DNA of 41,084 nt from NCBI RefSeq assembly GCF_000820765.1, contig NZ_CCYH01000026.1, positions 1-41,084 of the forward strand. The letters run 5' to 3'. A model generated the notes under the pieces. It was not told the DNA's origin and searched no databases. It worked only from the letters and a program-made list of their open reading frames with translations. This stretch comes from Candidatus Soleaferrea massiliensis AP7. GTDB lineage: Bacteria > Bacillota > Clostridia > Oscillospirales > Ruminococcaceae. A program made the position numbers and the translations under genes. Shown piece by piece: positions 15,824 to 23,738 of this stretch (its first letter is position 1; every line of letters starts with the position of its first letter).

Positions 15824-16475
15824 TCAGCCTGTCAAAAATCAAAGAATGGCTATATTTATGCTGAGTGTTGAGTTATGCCGCAAAGGTTGTTGTTTTGCCA
15901 AGCAGGACGCTGAATTCCGTTTACTGATTTCTACTTTTCAGTATGTGACGACTAACGACGAAAAATGAAGATGGCTGAACTTTTTGGGAACGATCTTAAA
16001 GATATTTAGAAGAATTTTTCTAAAAAATGTCGTACCATTTGAGTTAGCTGTAAACTTACGTACCAGCCAAAGTATTGGGGTACCATAGGAGCCGCCTATA
16101 ACCGTGAAAGCGTCCGCTGCTAGCTATGCCCAACCACCTCAGCCAAAAGCAAAACGCCGCCCGCAGGCGGCCGACCACCTAGCGGTGGAGCAATCGCCTA
16201 CGGCGTTCTACGATCGCAGAAGCGTTTTTTACTCAGAACCGCCCGCAGGCGGCCGAACCAAATAACGGGATATCAGAGGGGATTTTCAAGGGGGCCATCT
16301 GGTCCTAAGTGGCACTTGGCGAACACAGTGTCACCACCGCACCACGGCGAAACAATACCCACCGTGCCAAATAAAACTGGAAAATATAGTTAAGATTCTG
16401 GGCCGCTTCGTTGCAACGCCCCCAGCCCAAAGTTGTATTTTCATAAACATAACCATACTGAGGTATTTAAACAAA
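15824..16475. other. Non-coding 650-bp stretch carrying a repeat element
   Basis: No gene is supported here. The left part (15824-16040) is AT-rich without recognisable content. The right part contains repeat copy A (16045-16335), described separately, then about 140 bp with small hairpins but no motif known to me. Confidence 0.5.
16045..16335. repeat. Intergenic repeat element, copy A
   Basis: This shares several blocks, in order, with 40800-41084. They include AGTATTGGGGTAC (AGTATCGGGGTAC in B), a 27-bp identical block at 16109-16135 (40858-40884 in B) and CAAAACGCCGCCCGCAGGCGG. The last blocks are ACGGGATATCAGAGGGGAT and TTCAAGGGGGCCATCTGG. The core GCCGCC-CGCA-GGCGGC is a hairpin. In copy A the segment CCGCCCGCAGGCGGCCGA occurs twice, enclosing about 65 extra bases absent from copy B. 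It contains no open frame with a start. It looks like a dispersed non-autonomous or structural element. Confidence 0.85.
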
Positions 16476-16513
16476 GGAAGGACATCCGCAGTCATGACCG
16501 CGGACGTCCTTCC
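16476..16513 (-). terminator. Terminator of mntP
   Basis: The inverted repeat GGAAGGACATCCGC (16476-16489) with GCGGACGTCCTTCC (16500-16513) has one wobble pair. It ends 5 bp after the mntP stop on the minus strand and is followed there by TTTGTTT. Confidence 0.75.
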
Positions 16514-16518
16514 TCTGT

Positions 16519-17082
16519 TTACGAGCCGAATATGCCCAGATGCTCCAGCAAAATCTTAATTCCCATTAAAATCAGCACAATGCCGCCGAACAGCTCGGCT
16601 CCCGATTTGAATCTGCAGCCGAACAGGTTGCCGATTTTGATCCCCACAGCCGACAGCACGAATGTGATGACGCCGATAAACCCGACTGCCGGCAGGATGT
16701 CCACCTTCAGAAACGCAAAGGTCACACCGACGGCCAGCGCATCGATGCTGGTGGCAATCGCCAGCGGAAGCATGGCCTTCGGCTGAAACGAACAGGAACA
16801 CGGTTCGTCCTTTTTGCGGGATTCCAAAACCATGTTGCCGCCGATAAAGGCCAGCAGGACAAACGCAATCCAATGGTCCACATTGGTGATCAGCGACTGA
16901 AACTGCACGCCCAGCGCAAATCCAATCAGCGGCATCAGCGCCTGCGCGGCGCCGAAATACGCGCCGGCAGTCAGAACATGCTTCGGCCGCACCCTGTCGA
17001 CGGACAGCCCCTTGCAGACCGATACCGCAAAGGCATCCATGGACAGCCCGACCGCGATGATAAACAATTCCCATAAACTCAT
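16519..17082 (-). CDS. mntP: Manganese efflux pump MntP
   Basis: A 187-aa membrane protein with six predicted helices. Visible family motifs are [17 protein letters not shown] in helix 1 and [15 protein letters not shown] in helix 4; the two Asp residues in these repeats are the conserved metal-transport sites of MntP. A hydrophilic loop with CSC follows the third helix. MntP exports Mn2+ and protects against manganese excess. The gene sits directly behind a yybP-ykoY Mn2+-sensing riboswitch, which strongly supports the assignment. It is monocistronic, from a consensus promoter to a hairpin terminator. Confidence 0.97.
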   Translation of the reverse strand: MSLWELFIIAVGLSMDAFAVSVCKGLSVDRVRPKHVLTAGAYFGAAQALMPLIGFALGVQFQSLITNVDHWIAFVLLAFIGGNMVLESRKKDEPCSCSFQPKAMLPLAIATSIDALAVGVTFAFLKVDILPAVGFIGVITFVLSAVGIKIGNLFGCRFKSGAELFGGIVLILMGIKILLEHLGIFGS

Positions 17083-17137
17083 GTCGTATCCCCCTCATTT
17101 TTTATCCGGCCGCGGAAGGATATGGAGCAGAGGACAT

Positions 17138-17250
17138 AAAAAGAGACCCATCTGCCGCCGGACAGATAAGTCTCGTCATTTCATACAAAACCAGGAACTG
17201 CGTTCCAGTATGTTGGCTTTGTCACGTTTACACGCTGACTACTCCCTTAT
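17138..17250 (-). ncRNA. yybP-ykoY manganese riboswitch with terminator
   Basis: On the minus strand the leader begins AATAAGGGAGTAGTCAGC (the conserved GGGAGTAG of the aptamer, at 17239-17248). The second conserved region, AAAGCCAACATACTGG, follows. It ends in a 12-bp stem (17163-17174 with 17143-17154, U-G pairs allowed), an 8-nt loop and T5, which is an intrinsic terminator. yybP-ykoY aptamers bind Mn2+, and ligand binding prevents termination. The regulated gene is mntP, 56 bp downstream. Confidence 0.9.
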
Positions 17251-17259
17251 TTCTGAGAT

Positions 17260-17288
17260 ATTATACCGTAATTTTTGCCAGTTGTCAA
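17260..17288 (-). promoter_or_regulatory. Consensus sigma-A promoter of the mntP riboswitch
   Basis: The minus strand has TTGACA (17283-17288), a 17-bp spacer and TATAAT (17260-17265), perfect in both hexamers. The predicted start lies a few bases before the aptamer, so strong constitutive initiation would be metered by the riboswitch. Confidence 0.88.
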
Positions 17289-17373
17289 GCCTTGATCCTC
17301 CATCAGATGTTTCTTGACGATGACCCTTCATAACAGATAGTCCCGGCAGCTTGGTTCCTTTTATCAGGCTGAT

Positions 17374-18060
17374 TCAGCAGTGCAGGCCGAATTTGACAAT
17401 GATGCGCCGGATTTTCCTGCACCAGGGCTTTAGGATCGGAATCAGAAACACAACCGTTGCGACGGCGTGGGAAAGCGAGAATGGAAGCCCGGCGCCATAT
17501 CCAAGCAGCGCGGACTGCCAGGTGATCGGGCTGACGAAACCGACGATATACCAGGAATCCAGTATCAGACCGTAGGCCAGCGCGGAGAGAAACCCGTAGA
17601 TGTATACGGCGGCCGGCTTTTGAAACCATCCATGCTCGTTGAGCATCCCGGCCAGATAACCGACCAGCCCCCAGGCGTACATCTGCAGAGGGGTCCATGG
17701 CCCCTGTCCGAGGAACATATTCGATGCGAGCGCCGCGAGCGCGCCGGTCAGAAAGCCGCTCTGCTTTCCAAAGCAGATGGCGCTGACGATCACAATGGCC
17801 GAAACCGGTTTGAAATTCGGAAACGGCGCGAAGATGATGCGCCCGGCCGCGGCAATGGCAGACAGCACGACAATCGGCATGATGTCGCGCGGACGCGGCT
17901 GCTGCCGTTCAAATCGCAGAAAAAACGGGACGATGGCCGCTCCCGCTGTCAGAAGTATCAGCAGCGATGTGAACGGAAGCTGGAAGAATGCGCAGAGCAG
18001 CAGCACGATCGGAACCAGGCACAACATCAACGGTTCTATGATTTTCAGCAGCTTTGTCAT
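17374..18060 (-). CDS. ECF transporter S component (corrinoid-type by context)
   Basis: A 228-aa integral membrane protein with about six hydrophobic helices. It resembles ECF substrate-binding S components, with FKPVSAIVIVSAICFGKQSGFLTGALAALASNMFLGQGPWTPLQMYAWGLVGYLAG in the middle. Gly-rich, small-residue packing in helix 1 and the GPWTPLQM segment are typical of Clostridial S proteins of this kind. S components bind the vitamin and dock onto the shared T/A module. The gene is last in a five-gene minus-strand operon behind a cobalamin riboswitch, so cobalamin or a related corrinoid is the likely ligand. Its ATG overlaps the ATPase stop by 4 bp (ATGA). Confidence 0.85.
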   Translation of the reverse strand: MTKLLKIIEPLMLCLVPIVLLLCAFFQLPFTSLLILLTAGAAIVPFFLRFERQQPRPRDIMPIVVLSAIAAAGRIIFAPFPNFKPVSAIVIVSAICFGKQSGFLTGALAALASNMFLGQGPWTPLQMYAWGLVGYLAGMLNEHGWFQKPAAVYIYGFLSALAYGLILDSWYIVGFVSPITWQSALLGYGAGLPFSLSHAVATVVFLIPILKPWCRKIRRIIVKFGLHC

Positions 18061-19661
18061 ACGCCCACATCCTCCACCGTGACGCAGCCGTCTGCGAAGC
18101 CGCGGGTCATGCGGTTGGTCTCGGTCGTGTAAAAGATGTTCGAGGAAAAGAAGGATCTTCCAGAATCGGTGCAGGAAACCGCGCCGTCGAACAGCATGGA
18201 GCAGCGGTCGGCAATCCGGGCCGCAAATTCCACGTCATGCGTCACCATCAGGATGGTTTTGCCATCCTTCTTCAGCGAGGTCAGAATATCGCCGAACTCA
18301 TTCTTCGCCGCCGCGTCGATGCCCTTGGTCGGCTCGTCCAGCAGCAGGATGTCCGGAGAAAGCAGCAGGATTTTGGCAAGCGCCGCCTTCTGCATCTCCC
18401 CGCCGGAAAGATCGTATGGATGCCGGTCTTTGAGCGCGGTCAGCGAGAAGGTTTCCATCATGCCGTCAATCTCATCTTTACCGTAATGATGGGAGGATGA
18501 AAGCTCTCGCAGCTCCTCATAAAGCGTATCCGCCGTAAACAGGGATTTCGGGTCCTGTGACAACAGCCCGATCTTTGCGGTGCCCTCACGCTTTACCCGG
18601 CCGCGGTTCGGCTTCAAGGTGCCGCACAATAGCTGCAGCAGCGTGGATTTGCCGCTTCCGTTTCCCCCGACAATCGCATGGATTTCCTGCCTGTGGAGTG
18701 CCAAGGCGGCGTCGCGGATCACAAACGCTTCATTTTTTTCATACCGGTACCAGAGGTTTTTGGCGGACAGCGCCGCTTCGGCACTTGTCTCATCGTTCTG
18801 TGCCGCGGCATCCTTGGAAATACATTTGACATCTCGCCGGTTTTCCCCCAGCCAGGTGCGGCCGTCCCTGACACACAGCGGGTCGTCCCGCCGGCATCCA
18901 AGCTTTCGCGCCGTGCGCACGCAGGCGGGTAGCGCTTCGGCAAAACCGCGCTGCTCTGCGTAGACCCACCGGACAAAATCCGCTGGCGGCAACTGCGCTT
19001 CCAGCCGGCCGTCCAGCATATACAGGACCGTATCGGAAACCGGGAGCACATCCTCCAGACGATGCTCCGACAGGATCACCGTTGTGCCAAGCTCCTCGTT
19101 GATGCGCTTGACCATCTGCAGAAATTCCTTTGCGGCAATCGGGTCGAGCTGCGCGGTCGGCTCATCCAGCAGCAGGATATCCGGCTGCATGGCCATCACC
19201 GACGCCAGGTTCAAAATCTGCTTCTGCCCGCCCGAGAGAGTGTACACCTTTTTCTGTATCCAGTCCCCGATGCCGAAGAAGTTGGCGGTTTCGGCCATCC
19301 TGCGCCGGATGATGTGGGATTCAAGGCCCATGTTCTCCAGCCCGAACGCCAGCTCGTGCCAGACACAGTCCATGACAAGCTGGTTGTCGGGGCTTTGCGC
19401 GACGTAGCCGACGCGCAAAGCCTGCCCGCGGCTGTCCCGTTTGTCCCGGTCCTGTCCAAGGACTGTGATTGTTCCGCTGTGCGCTCCGGCGGGCGCGGTT
19501 TCGGGCTTGATGCTGCGCAGCAGCGTCGTTTTGCCGCTTCCGGTCGGGCCGCACAGCAGAACGAACGCGCCGGCGTCCACCGCACAATGGACCGAGTGCA
19601 GCGCGGGCCTTTTCGCACCGGGATAGGTAAAGCTGTAATCTAGAAACGATATCGCAGGCAA
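18057..19661 (-). CDS. ECF transporter fused A1A2 ATPase
   Basis: A 534-aa cytoplasmic protein made of two ABC ATPase domains. Domain 1 has Walker A GPTGSGKTTLL, a Q-loop (QSPDNQLV), signature LSGGQKQ, Walker B DILLLDEP and the H-loop SEH. Domain 2 has GGNGSGKSTLL, LSQDPKSLF, LSGGEMQ, DILLLDEP and THD. The QSPDNQ and QDPKSLF forms are typical of EcfA1/EcfA2-like CbiO proteins, here joined in one chain by a linker (about 275-325). The start is TTG at 19661, because AAGGAGG lies 7 bp upstream and the domain begins immediately (LPAISFLDYSFTYPG). The open frame continues far upstream only as a shadow of the T gene. It overlaps the T-component end by 22 bp and the S start by 4 bp. Confidence 0.93.
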   Translation of the reverse strand: MPAISFLDYSFTYPGAKRPALHSVHCAVDAGAFVLLCGPTGSGKTTLLRSIKPETAPAGAHSGTITVLGQDRDKRDSRGQALRVGYVAQSPDNQLVMDCVWHELAFGLENMGLESHIIRRRMAETANFFGIGDWIQKKVYTLSGGQKQILNLASVMAMQPDILLLDEPTAQLDPIAAKEFLQMVKRINEELGTTVILSEHRLEDVLPVSDTVLYMLDGRLEAQLPPADFVRWVYAEQRGFAEALPACVRTARKLGCRRDDPLCVRDGRTWLGENRRDVKCISKDAAAQNDETSAEAALSAKNLWYRYEKNEAFVIRDAALALHRQEIHAIVGGNGSGKSTLLQLLCGTLKPNRGRVKREGTAKIGLLSQDPKSLFTADTLYEELRELSSSHHYGKDEIDGMMETFSLTALKDRHPYDLSGGEMQKAALAKILLLSPDILLLDEPTKGIDAAAKNEFGDILTSLKKDGKTILMVTHDVEFAARIADRCSMLFDGAVSCTDSGRSFFSSNIFYTTETNRMTRGFADGCVTVEDVGV

Positions 19662-20512
19662 AGTACCGCCTCCTTTCCTTCGAGCAGCAGGGGATAACAG
19701 AGCAGAATCGCGTAAGGCAGGCTGAACCACAGCGGAAAATCTGCCGGGGACAGCAGCGGATAAAACTGAAACCGGTTTGCACAGAGAAACAGAACCGGGA
19801 TGCTGAGTAAGAGCAATGCCAGCAGGACTGCCGCCGAAACGCCGTCGTACAGCGTAAACCGCTCGTTGGCATAGTGGCTGCGCCTGCCGCTTCCGTATCC
19901 GCGGCTGTGCATCGAATCCGCTGTTTCCAGCGAGTTTTCCATGCTCCAGCTCATCAGGATCGACGCGATGCGCACCCCCTGGGCCATCTTCTGTTTGCGG
20001 CCCTGCTTTTCCCCGCCGGTCAGCGACCGCTGCGCGGCCGCGATCTCGTGCGATTTGCGGATGGTATCCGGGATGTAGCGGAACACCATGGCCAGCATCA
20101 TCGAGATGGTCGGCAGCTTTCCGCCAAACAGGCTCATGAACTTGTCGCTGGTCATTACAAGCTGATAACAGGAAAACCACTGCAGCACGCTGATCAGCAT
20201 GAGTCCCGAACAGAGCCCGAAGAGGATGGCCTCCACCGTGATGGGCCGTCCGCCCAGATAGAACAGCACCGACAGCCCCAGCCCGTTGAACAGGGCGTTT
20301 GCGGCCGCGATGATCAGCATCATGACCAGATACCAGCGCAGCCCCTTCAGATAACTGCGCAGCCCCCTCAGATAGATGCAGTAGCATCCGCTGCACAGAA
20401 AGGAGAGCAGCACAAAGAACGGATGCATGGTACACATGGAAAGGATGATCGCCCCCGCGAAATACAGGAAGATCACCGCCGGATGATAGTGGGTGAAGAG
20501 ATGTCTTTTCAT
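19640..20512 (-). CDS. ECF transporter T component (EcfT/CbiQ-like)
   Basis: A 290-aa membrane protein of the CbiQ/EcfT family. It has N-terminal helices, then the cytosolic coupling helices carrying the conserved arginine motifs: SMMLAMVFRYIPDTIRKSHEIAAAQRSLTG and later MENSLETADSMHSRGYGSGRRSHY. The Ala-Arg-Gly-like segments are the family's ATPase-contact sites. It links the ATPase to the S component. The ATG at 20512 follows the DUF4430 stop by one base, so translation is coupled. Its end overlaps the ATPase start. Confidence 0.9.
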   Translation of the reverse strand: MKRHLFTHYHPAVIFLYFAGAIILSMCTMHPFFVLLSFLCSGCYCIYLRGLRSYLKGLRWYLVMMLIIAAANALFNGLGLSVLFYLGGRPITVEAILFGLCSGLMLISVLQWFSCYQLVMTSDKFMSLFGGKLPTISMMLAMVFRYIPDTIRKSHEIAAAQRSLTGGEKQGRKQKMAQGVRIASILMSWSMENSLETADSMHSRGYGSGRRSHYANERFTLYDGVSAAVLLALLLLSIPVLFLCANRFQFYPLLSPADFPLWFSLPYAILLCYPLLLEGKEAVLCLRYRF

Positions 20513-20513
20513 A

Positions 20514-21293
20514 TCATAAATCGTTGCCGTTGTCGCAGGTGTACTGCCAGCGCACGGCGTCTCCGTCCTGCAGGATGTAGCTGCTGCAGCTCTTGCCGCT
20601 GACAATGCCGTTGACGCGGTAAATCCATCCGCTCTTGGAACCAACGGCCTTTTCGGCCAGCGACTGAATCGAGTAGACATAGGTGCCCATCGCGGATGAC
20701 GACGCGCCGATCACCAGACCGCTTTTCTTCAAAGCGTCGTACACCGACGCGCCCTTCTCCAGCGTGATCGAGGTGCTTCCCAGGATCACGCCGTTCTGGG
20801 ACACCGATTGCGCAATCGCGTTTCCCTTTGCAACCGCGGTATGGCATTCCACCGACAGGGAAACGGAGATGGTGTTGGATTCCACCTTCGAACTGCCGCC
20901 GGAGGGCTTGGAGGGTTCCGGCGCTTTGGAGGGCGCGCGGGAGGCTTCCGAAGCCTTGGAGGATGCGGCGCCGGCGGGCGCCTTCGAGTTCGAAGCGGAC
21001 GGCTGCTTATTTTTCCCCGAGGATGAAGCGGCTGCGCTTGAAGCGCGGCTGTCCGGGTCTGTGTCATCCTGCGCGTCGGGGACGTCCTGTTCGGATGTCT
21101 GGGATTCGCTTGAAGCGGAGGACGGTCCGGCATCGCTTTGCAGGGATGAAGACGCCGTGCCGAATGTCCGGGAATTGTCGGAGACGGATGCGCCGGACAA
21201 CGCGCCCGCAGCTTCCGCAGGCGCGTTTGAGCAGCCGGCCAGCAGCGACAGAACCAGCAGGATGCCGGCAAGACAGGTTAAAAACTGTTTCAT
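20514..21293 (-). CDS. DUF4430 lipoprotein, probable surface corrinoid-binding protein
   Basis: A 259-aa protein. Residues 1-20 form a lipoprotein signal peptide with lipobox LLAGC. A long Ser/Ala/Pro/Lys-rich linker follows (about 25-125). The C-terminal DUF4430 domain reads ITLEKGASVYDALKKSG, GTYVYSIQSLAEKAVGSKSGWIYRVNG and YILQDGDAVRWQYT. DUF4430 is related to the C-terminal domain of intrinsic factor/transcobalamin-type proteins, which bind cobalamin. Anchored outside the cell on a flexible stalk, it could pass corrinoid to the ECF complex encoded downstream. The ATG follows CTGGAGG. Confidence 0.85.
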   Translation of the reverse strand: MKQFLTCLAGILLVLSLLAGCSNAPAEAAGALSGASVSDNSRTFGTASSSLQSDAGPSSASSESQTSEQDVPDAQDDTDPDSRASSAAASSSGKNKQPSASNSKAPAGAASSKASEASRAPSKAPEPSKPSGGSSKVESNTISVSLSVECHTAVAKGNAIAQSVSQNGVILGSTSITLEKGASVYDALKKSGLVIGASSSAMGTYVYSIQSLAEKAVGSKSGWIYRVNGIVSGKSCSSYILQDGDAVRWQYTCDNGNDL

Positions 21294-21356
21294 CTAGGTT
21301 CCTCCAGTTTTTTGGTGTTCATGAAGGATATGTATTCCTATGCTCCCTGTGAAAGC

Positions 21357-21391
21357 TTCCGCCGCCCTCAATCCTTTATGGGGCGGCGGAA
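21357..21391 (-). other. Intra-operon GC-rich hairpin
   Basis: An 11-bp perfect stem TTCCGCCGCCC/GGGCGGCGGAA (21357-21367 with 21381-21391) lies between the propeller gene and the DUF4430 gene. No T tract follows on the minus strand. It may stabilise the upstream message or set expression ratios rather than terminate. Confidence 0.6.
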
Positions 21392-21409
21392 AAAGGAACA
21401 AAGGACGGA

Positions 21410-23044
21410 TTACTTCTTTTTGGATTTGCTTCTCAGGACGACCAGCAGTACAACCGCGATGACCGCCGCCGCGACCAGGACAATCAGAAGGACCATGCTG
21501 ACCGAATGGTCGCCGGTGGCCGGTGTGCCTGCGCTGTGAACAGAGCTTGCCGGGTTCGAGCTGCTCTGTCCATCGGAATTGCTGTTGGATGCGCTTGAAA
21601 TGCTCGAAGAGGGCAGTTCGGAGGAGCCGCCCTGCGAAGTACCTTCGGAGACGCTGCTTTCCGACGACACGTCGGAGGAGGTGTCGCTGGAATTATCGCC
21701 GCCGTTATAACCGACCGCAAACAGCTTTCCGGAATCGTTCGTGTAGTACAGCGTGCCGTTTTCGTCGGCGATCACGCTGGCCATGCAGTAGTTCTGATCG
21801 TCGCCCGACGGCGTGAAGACAACCCTCGCTTCGGCTTCATCGGAACCGTATTTCACGGCATACAGCGCGCCCGGATTGGCGTTTGAAGTGAAGTAGGCAT
21901 AGACCTCTCCGGCATGTCCGGTGGAGAGCAGCGGGGCGGACTTGATGTCGGCCGGTGCGGCCGCAGTCTGTACGATCTGCATGGTGGAAAGGTCGATGAT
22001 GCTGAACACGCCGCTGTAATCCGCTTTCTGTCCGCCGACATAAGCCATGCCGTTATGAACGGCCGGCGTGCTGGTGCTGTAGGCGGAGAAATTGACCTGT
22101 GTATGCGCGCCGAACGTGCCGTCCTCCAGAACCTTGACCTTGTGGAGCGTGCCGTCGACCGATACCATCAGGACCTCGTCGCCGTTTCGGACGACGGTTG
22201 TGCGGACCTTTTCGCCGAGCGCAAGCGATGCGCGCTCGTCACCGGTTTTGGCATCCAGGGAGATCAGGTTGCCGTCGTCTCCCGCGACAATGACCGCGCC
22301 GTTCAGATGCGCGGCGCCGCTCCAGTAATAGCCGGCGTTCTGGTTTTCATGCACCCAGACCACCGCTCCGGTATCGCCGTCGATGCAGCGGTAAACGCCG
22401 TAGTAGCTGCTGCTCCAGTCCGCGCAGGCGGTGCCCGCGTAGATATAGCCGTCCTGGCTGGTTAGCGTGGTCAGGGGCTGATGCCGCCAGGGATCGCCCT
22501 CAGGCGCCCATTCGGCCGGTGTGTCCGCGGTCCAGACGGTTTCGAGCGTACTGGCGTCCAGCGCCTGCAGGCTGCCGTCGTCCAGCGGGATGACCACCTT
22601 TCCATCCAGATACAGCGGGCGGCAGGTGTAGTCGATGGTGCCGTCGAGATCGGTCTTTTTAACGATGGAACCGGACTTGTCCACCACAAACAGCCGGCTG
22701 CCGACAGCATAATAGAGCTGATCATTCACCATAACCGGATCGGAGATGGCGGTGGACCAGTCGGTGGACGCTTTCAGTTCAAGCGTCCAGTTCAGCTTGG
22801 CTTCCCCGGCGCTGCGCGCGGTCTTCGCATCGGTGCGTGCAATGTTGTCGTCACTGCCGCGGAAATTGGGCCACTGTGCCGTATTGTCCGCCAATACGGC
22901 GGATACGGCATTCTGTGACGCCGGCAGGACGGAGGACTGTGCGGCATCCGCTCCCTGTGCGGCGGCGGAAACGGAGATGCAGGAGACGGTGGCCAGCAGG
23001 GCCATACAGGACGCGAGCAGGCGGTTTCGCAATGATTTCATCAT
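21410..23044 (-). CDS. Surface-anchored PQQ-like beta-propeller protein
   Basis: A 544-aa secreted protein. It has a Sec signal peptide (SCMALLATVSCISVSAAAQ), then about 400 residues of PQQ/WD40-like propeller blades. Recurrent blade phrases include DGKVVIPLDDGSLQALDASTLETVW, DGYIYAGTACADW, NGAVIVAGDDGNLISLDAKTG, NGMAYVGGQKADYSGVFSIIDL and NGTLYYTNDSGKLFAVGYNGG. A Ser-rich stalk (about 455-510) leads to one transmembrane helix and a KSKKK tail, so it displays the propeller outside the membrane. It is the first gene after the cobalamin riboswitch and cotranscribed with DUF4430 and ECF genes. Its job is unknown; a corrinoid capture or scaffold role is inferred. The first of two adjacent ATGs is used (AAGGGAG upstream). 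Confidence 0.88.
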   Translation of the reverse strand: MMKSLRNRLLASCMALLATVSCISVSAAAQGADAAQSSVLPASQNAVSAVLADNTAQWPNFRGSDDNIARTDAKTARSAGEAKLNWTLELKASTDWSTAISDPVMVNDQLYYAVGSRLFVVDKSGSIVKKTDLDGTIDYTCRPLYLDGKVVIPLDDGSLQALDASTLETVWTADTPAEWAPEGDPWRHQPLTTLTSQDGYIYAGTACADWSSSYYGVYRCIDGDTGAVVWVHENQNAGYYWSGAAHLNGAVIVAGDDGNLISLDAKTGDERASLALGEKVRTTVVRNGDEVLMVSVDGTLHKVKVLEDGTFGAHTQVNFSAYSTSTPAVHNGMAYVGGQKADYSGVFSIIDLSTMQIVQTAAAPADIKSAPLLSTGHAGEVYAYFTSNANPGALYAVKYGSDEAEARVVFTPSGDDQNYCMASVIADENGTLYYTNDSGKLFAVGYNGGDNSSDTSSDVSSESSVSEGTSQGGSSELPSSSISSASNSNSDGQSSSNPASSVHSAGTPATGDHSVSMVLLIVLVAAAVIAVVLLVVLRSKSKKK

Positions 23045-23327
23045 AAAAACTCCCTTTCATAAATGCGGCATTGTGAAGTAAACATATGAAAAAGCTTGAA
23101 GAGACGCTTGTTCCATGAAGATTCCATCCCTTTTGGCCTTCTTCCCCACCTACGGCGGAGAAGAAAGCAACTGCAGAACTGTTTTTTCATGTTAACTTGA
23201 CAAAGCCATAAATGTGTCTGTTTTTGTTCCTTTGGAGTTGCGTCATCCTTTTAAGAGGCTTTTCTCTGGCCGGGAAACTCCCGGACCCGGCCAAACGGCG
23301 CGATGGGTAAAAGATGTTTTCCAACAC

Positions 23328-23358
23328 AAAAAAAGTGCTTTCCCGTATGAGAAAGCAC
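23328..23358 (-). terminator. Attenuator terminator of the cobalamin riboswitch
   Basis: On the minus strand an 8-bp stem GTGCTTTC/GAAAGCAC is followed directly by T7 (23328-23334). It lies between the aptamer and the first gene of the ECF operon, so premature termination is the likely mode of control. Between it and the gene (23045-23327) I see no other gene. Confidence 0.85.
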
Positions 23359-23497
23359 AACGAATTCTATGAAACCGCCGCAGTAAATCAATCCCCGGCA
23401 GCACAAACGTTCAGATACGATATTCCGTGCTGCCGCAGCGGCAGATCAGTCAAAGTCGGTTGCACCTCTTCATCGCCCAAGGACGCAGTAACCTGTA

Positions 23498-23690
23498 AAA
23501 AATACGGCAGATCTCCTGACTGATGACGGGGAGAACAAAGCTCCCGCCGGAAACGCCTTCTCAGAGCACACCTGCCCCAATGGCATCCGTTTCCGATACG
23601 TCAAACACAGTAATGGCGGTTGTGCCGGATTCCAACCGGCTTCCCTATTAATCTACTTGGCCGCGCGGCCTTTCGAACCGTATCTTTCCA
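23498..23690 (-). ncRNA. Cobalamin (B12) riboswitch
   Basis: On the minus strand, P1 ATACGG (23678-23683) pairs with CCGTAT at the far end. Then come AGGGAAGCCGGTTGGAATCC, GGCACAACCGCCATTACTGT (the conserved GGGAA..GGT..AATCC..CACTG-like core) and the B12 box AGTCAGGAGATCTGCC at 23506-23521. These are the core elements of the cobalamin aptamer in correct order and spacing. An intrinsic terminator follows at 23328-23358. The controlled operon is the propeller/DUF4430/ECF set, which would be off when adenosyl- or other cobalamin is plentiful. Confidence 0.95.
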
Positions 23691-23709
23691 TATTGATAGG
23701 ACTGTTTTT

Positions 23710-23738
23710 ATTTTATCATATCGGCCGTCTGTTTGCAA
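23710..23738 (-). promoter_or_regulatory. Promoter of the cobalamin riboswitch operon
   Basis: The minus strand has TTGCAA (23733-23738), a 17-bp spacer and TAAAAT (23710-23715), just upstream of the aptamer's 5' stem. Confidence 0.6.

Noticed and set aside
16433..16786. A plus-strand frame overlapping the end of mntP
   Set aside because: It is antisense to a clear MntP membrane protein, starts in the intergenic stretch without a ribosome site and crosses the terminator hairpin.
18057..20435. A 792-codon reading of the ATPase gene extending far upstream
   Set aside because: The first 258 codons overlap the T-component gene and look like no protein family. The TTG at 19661 with AAGGAGG marks the real start.
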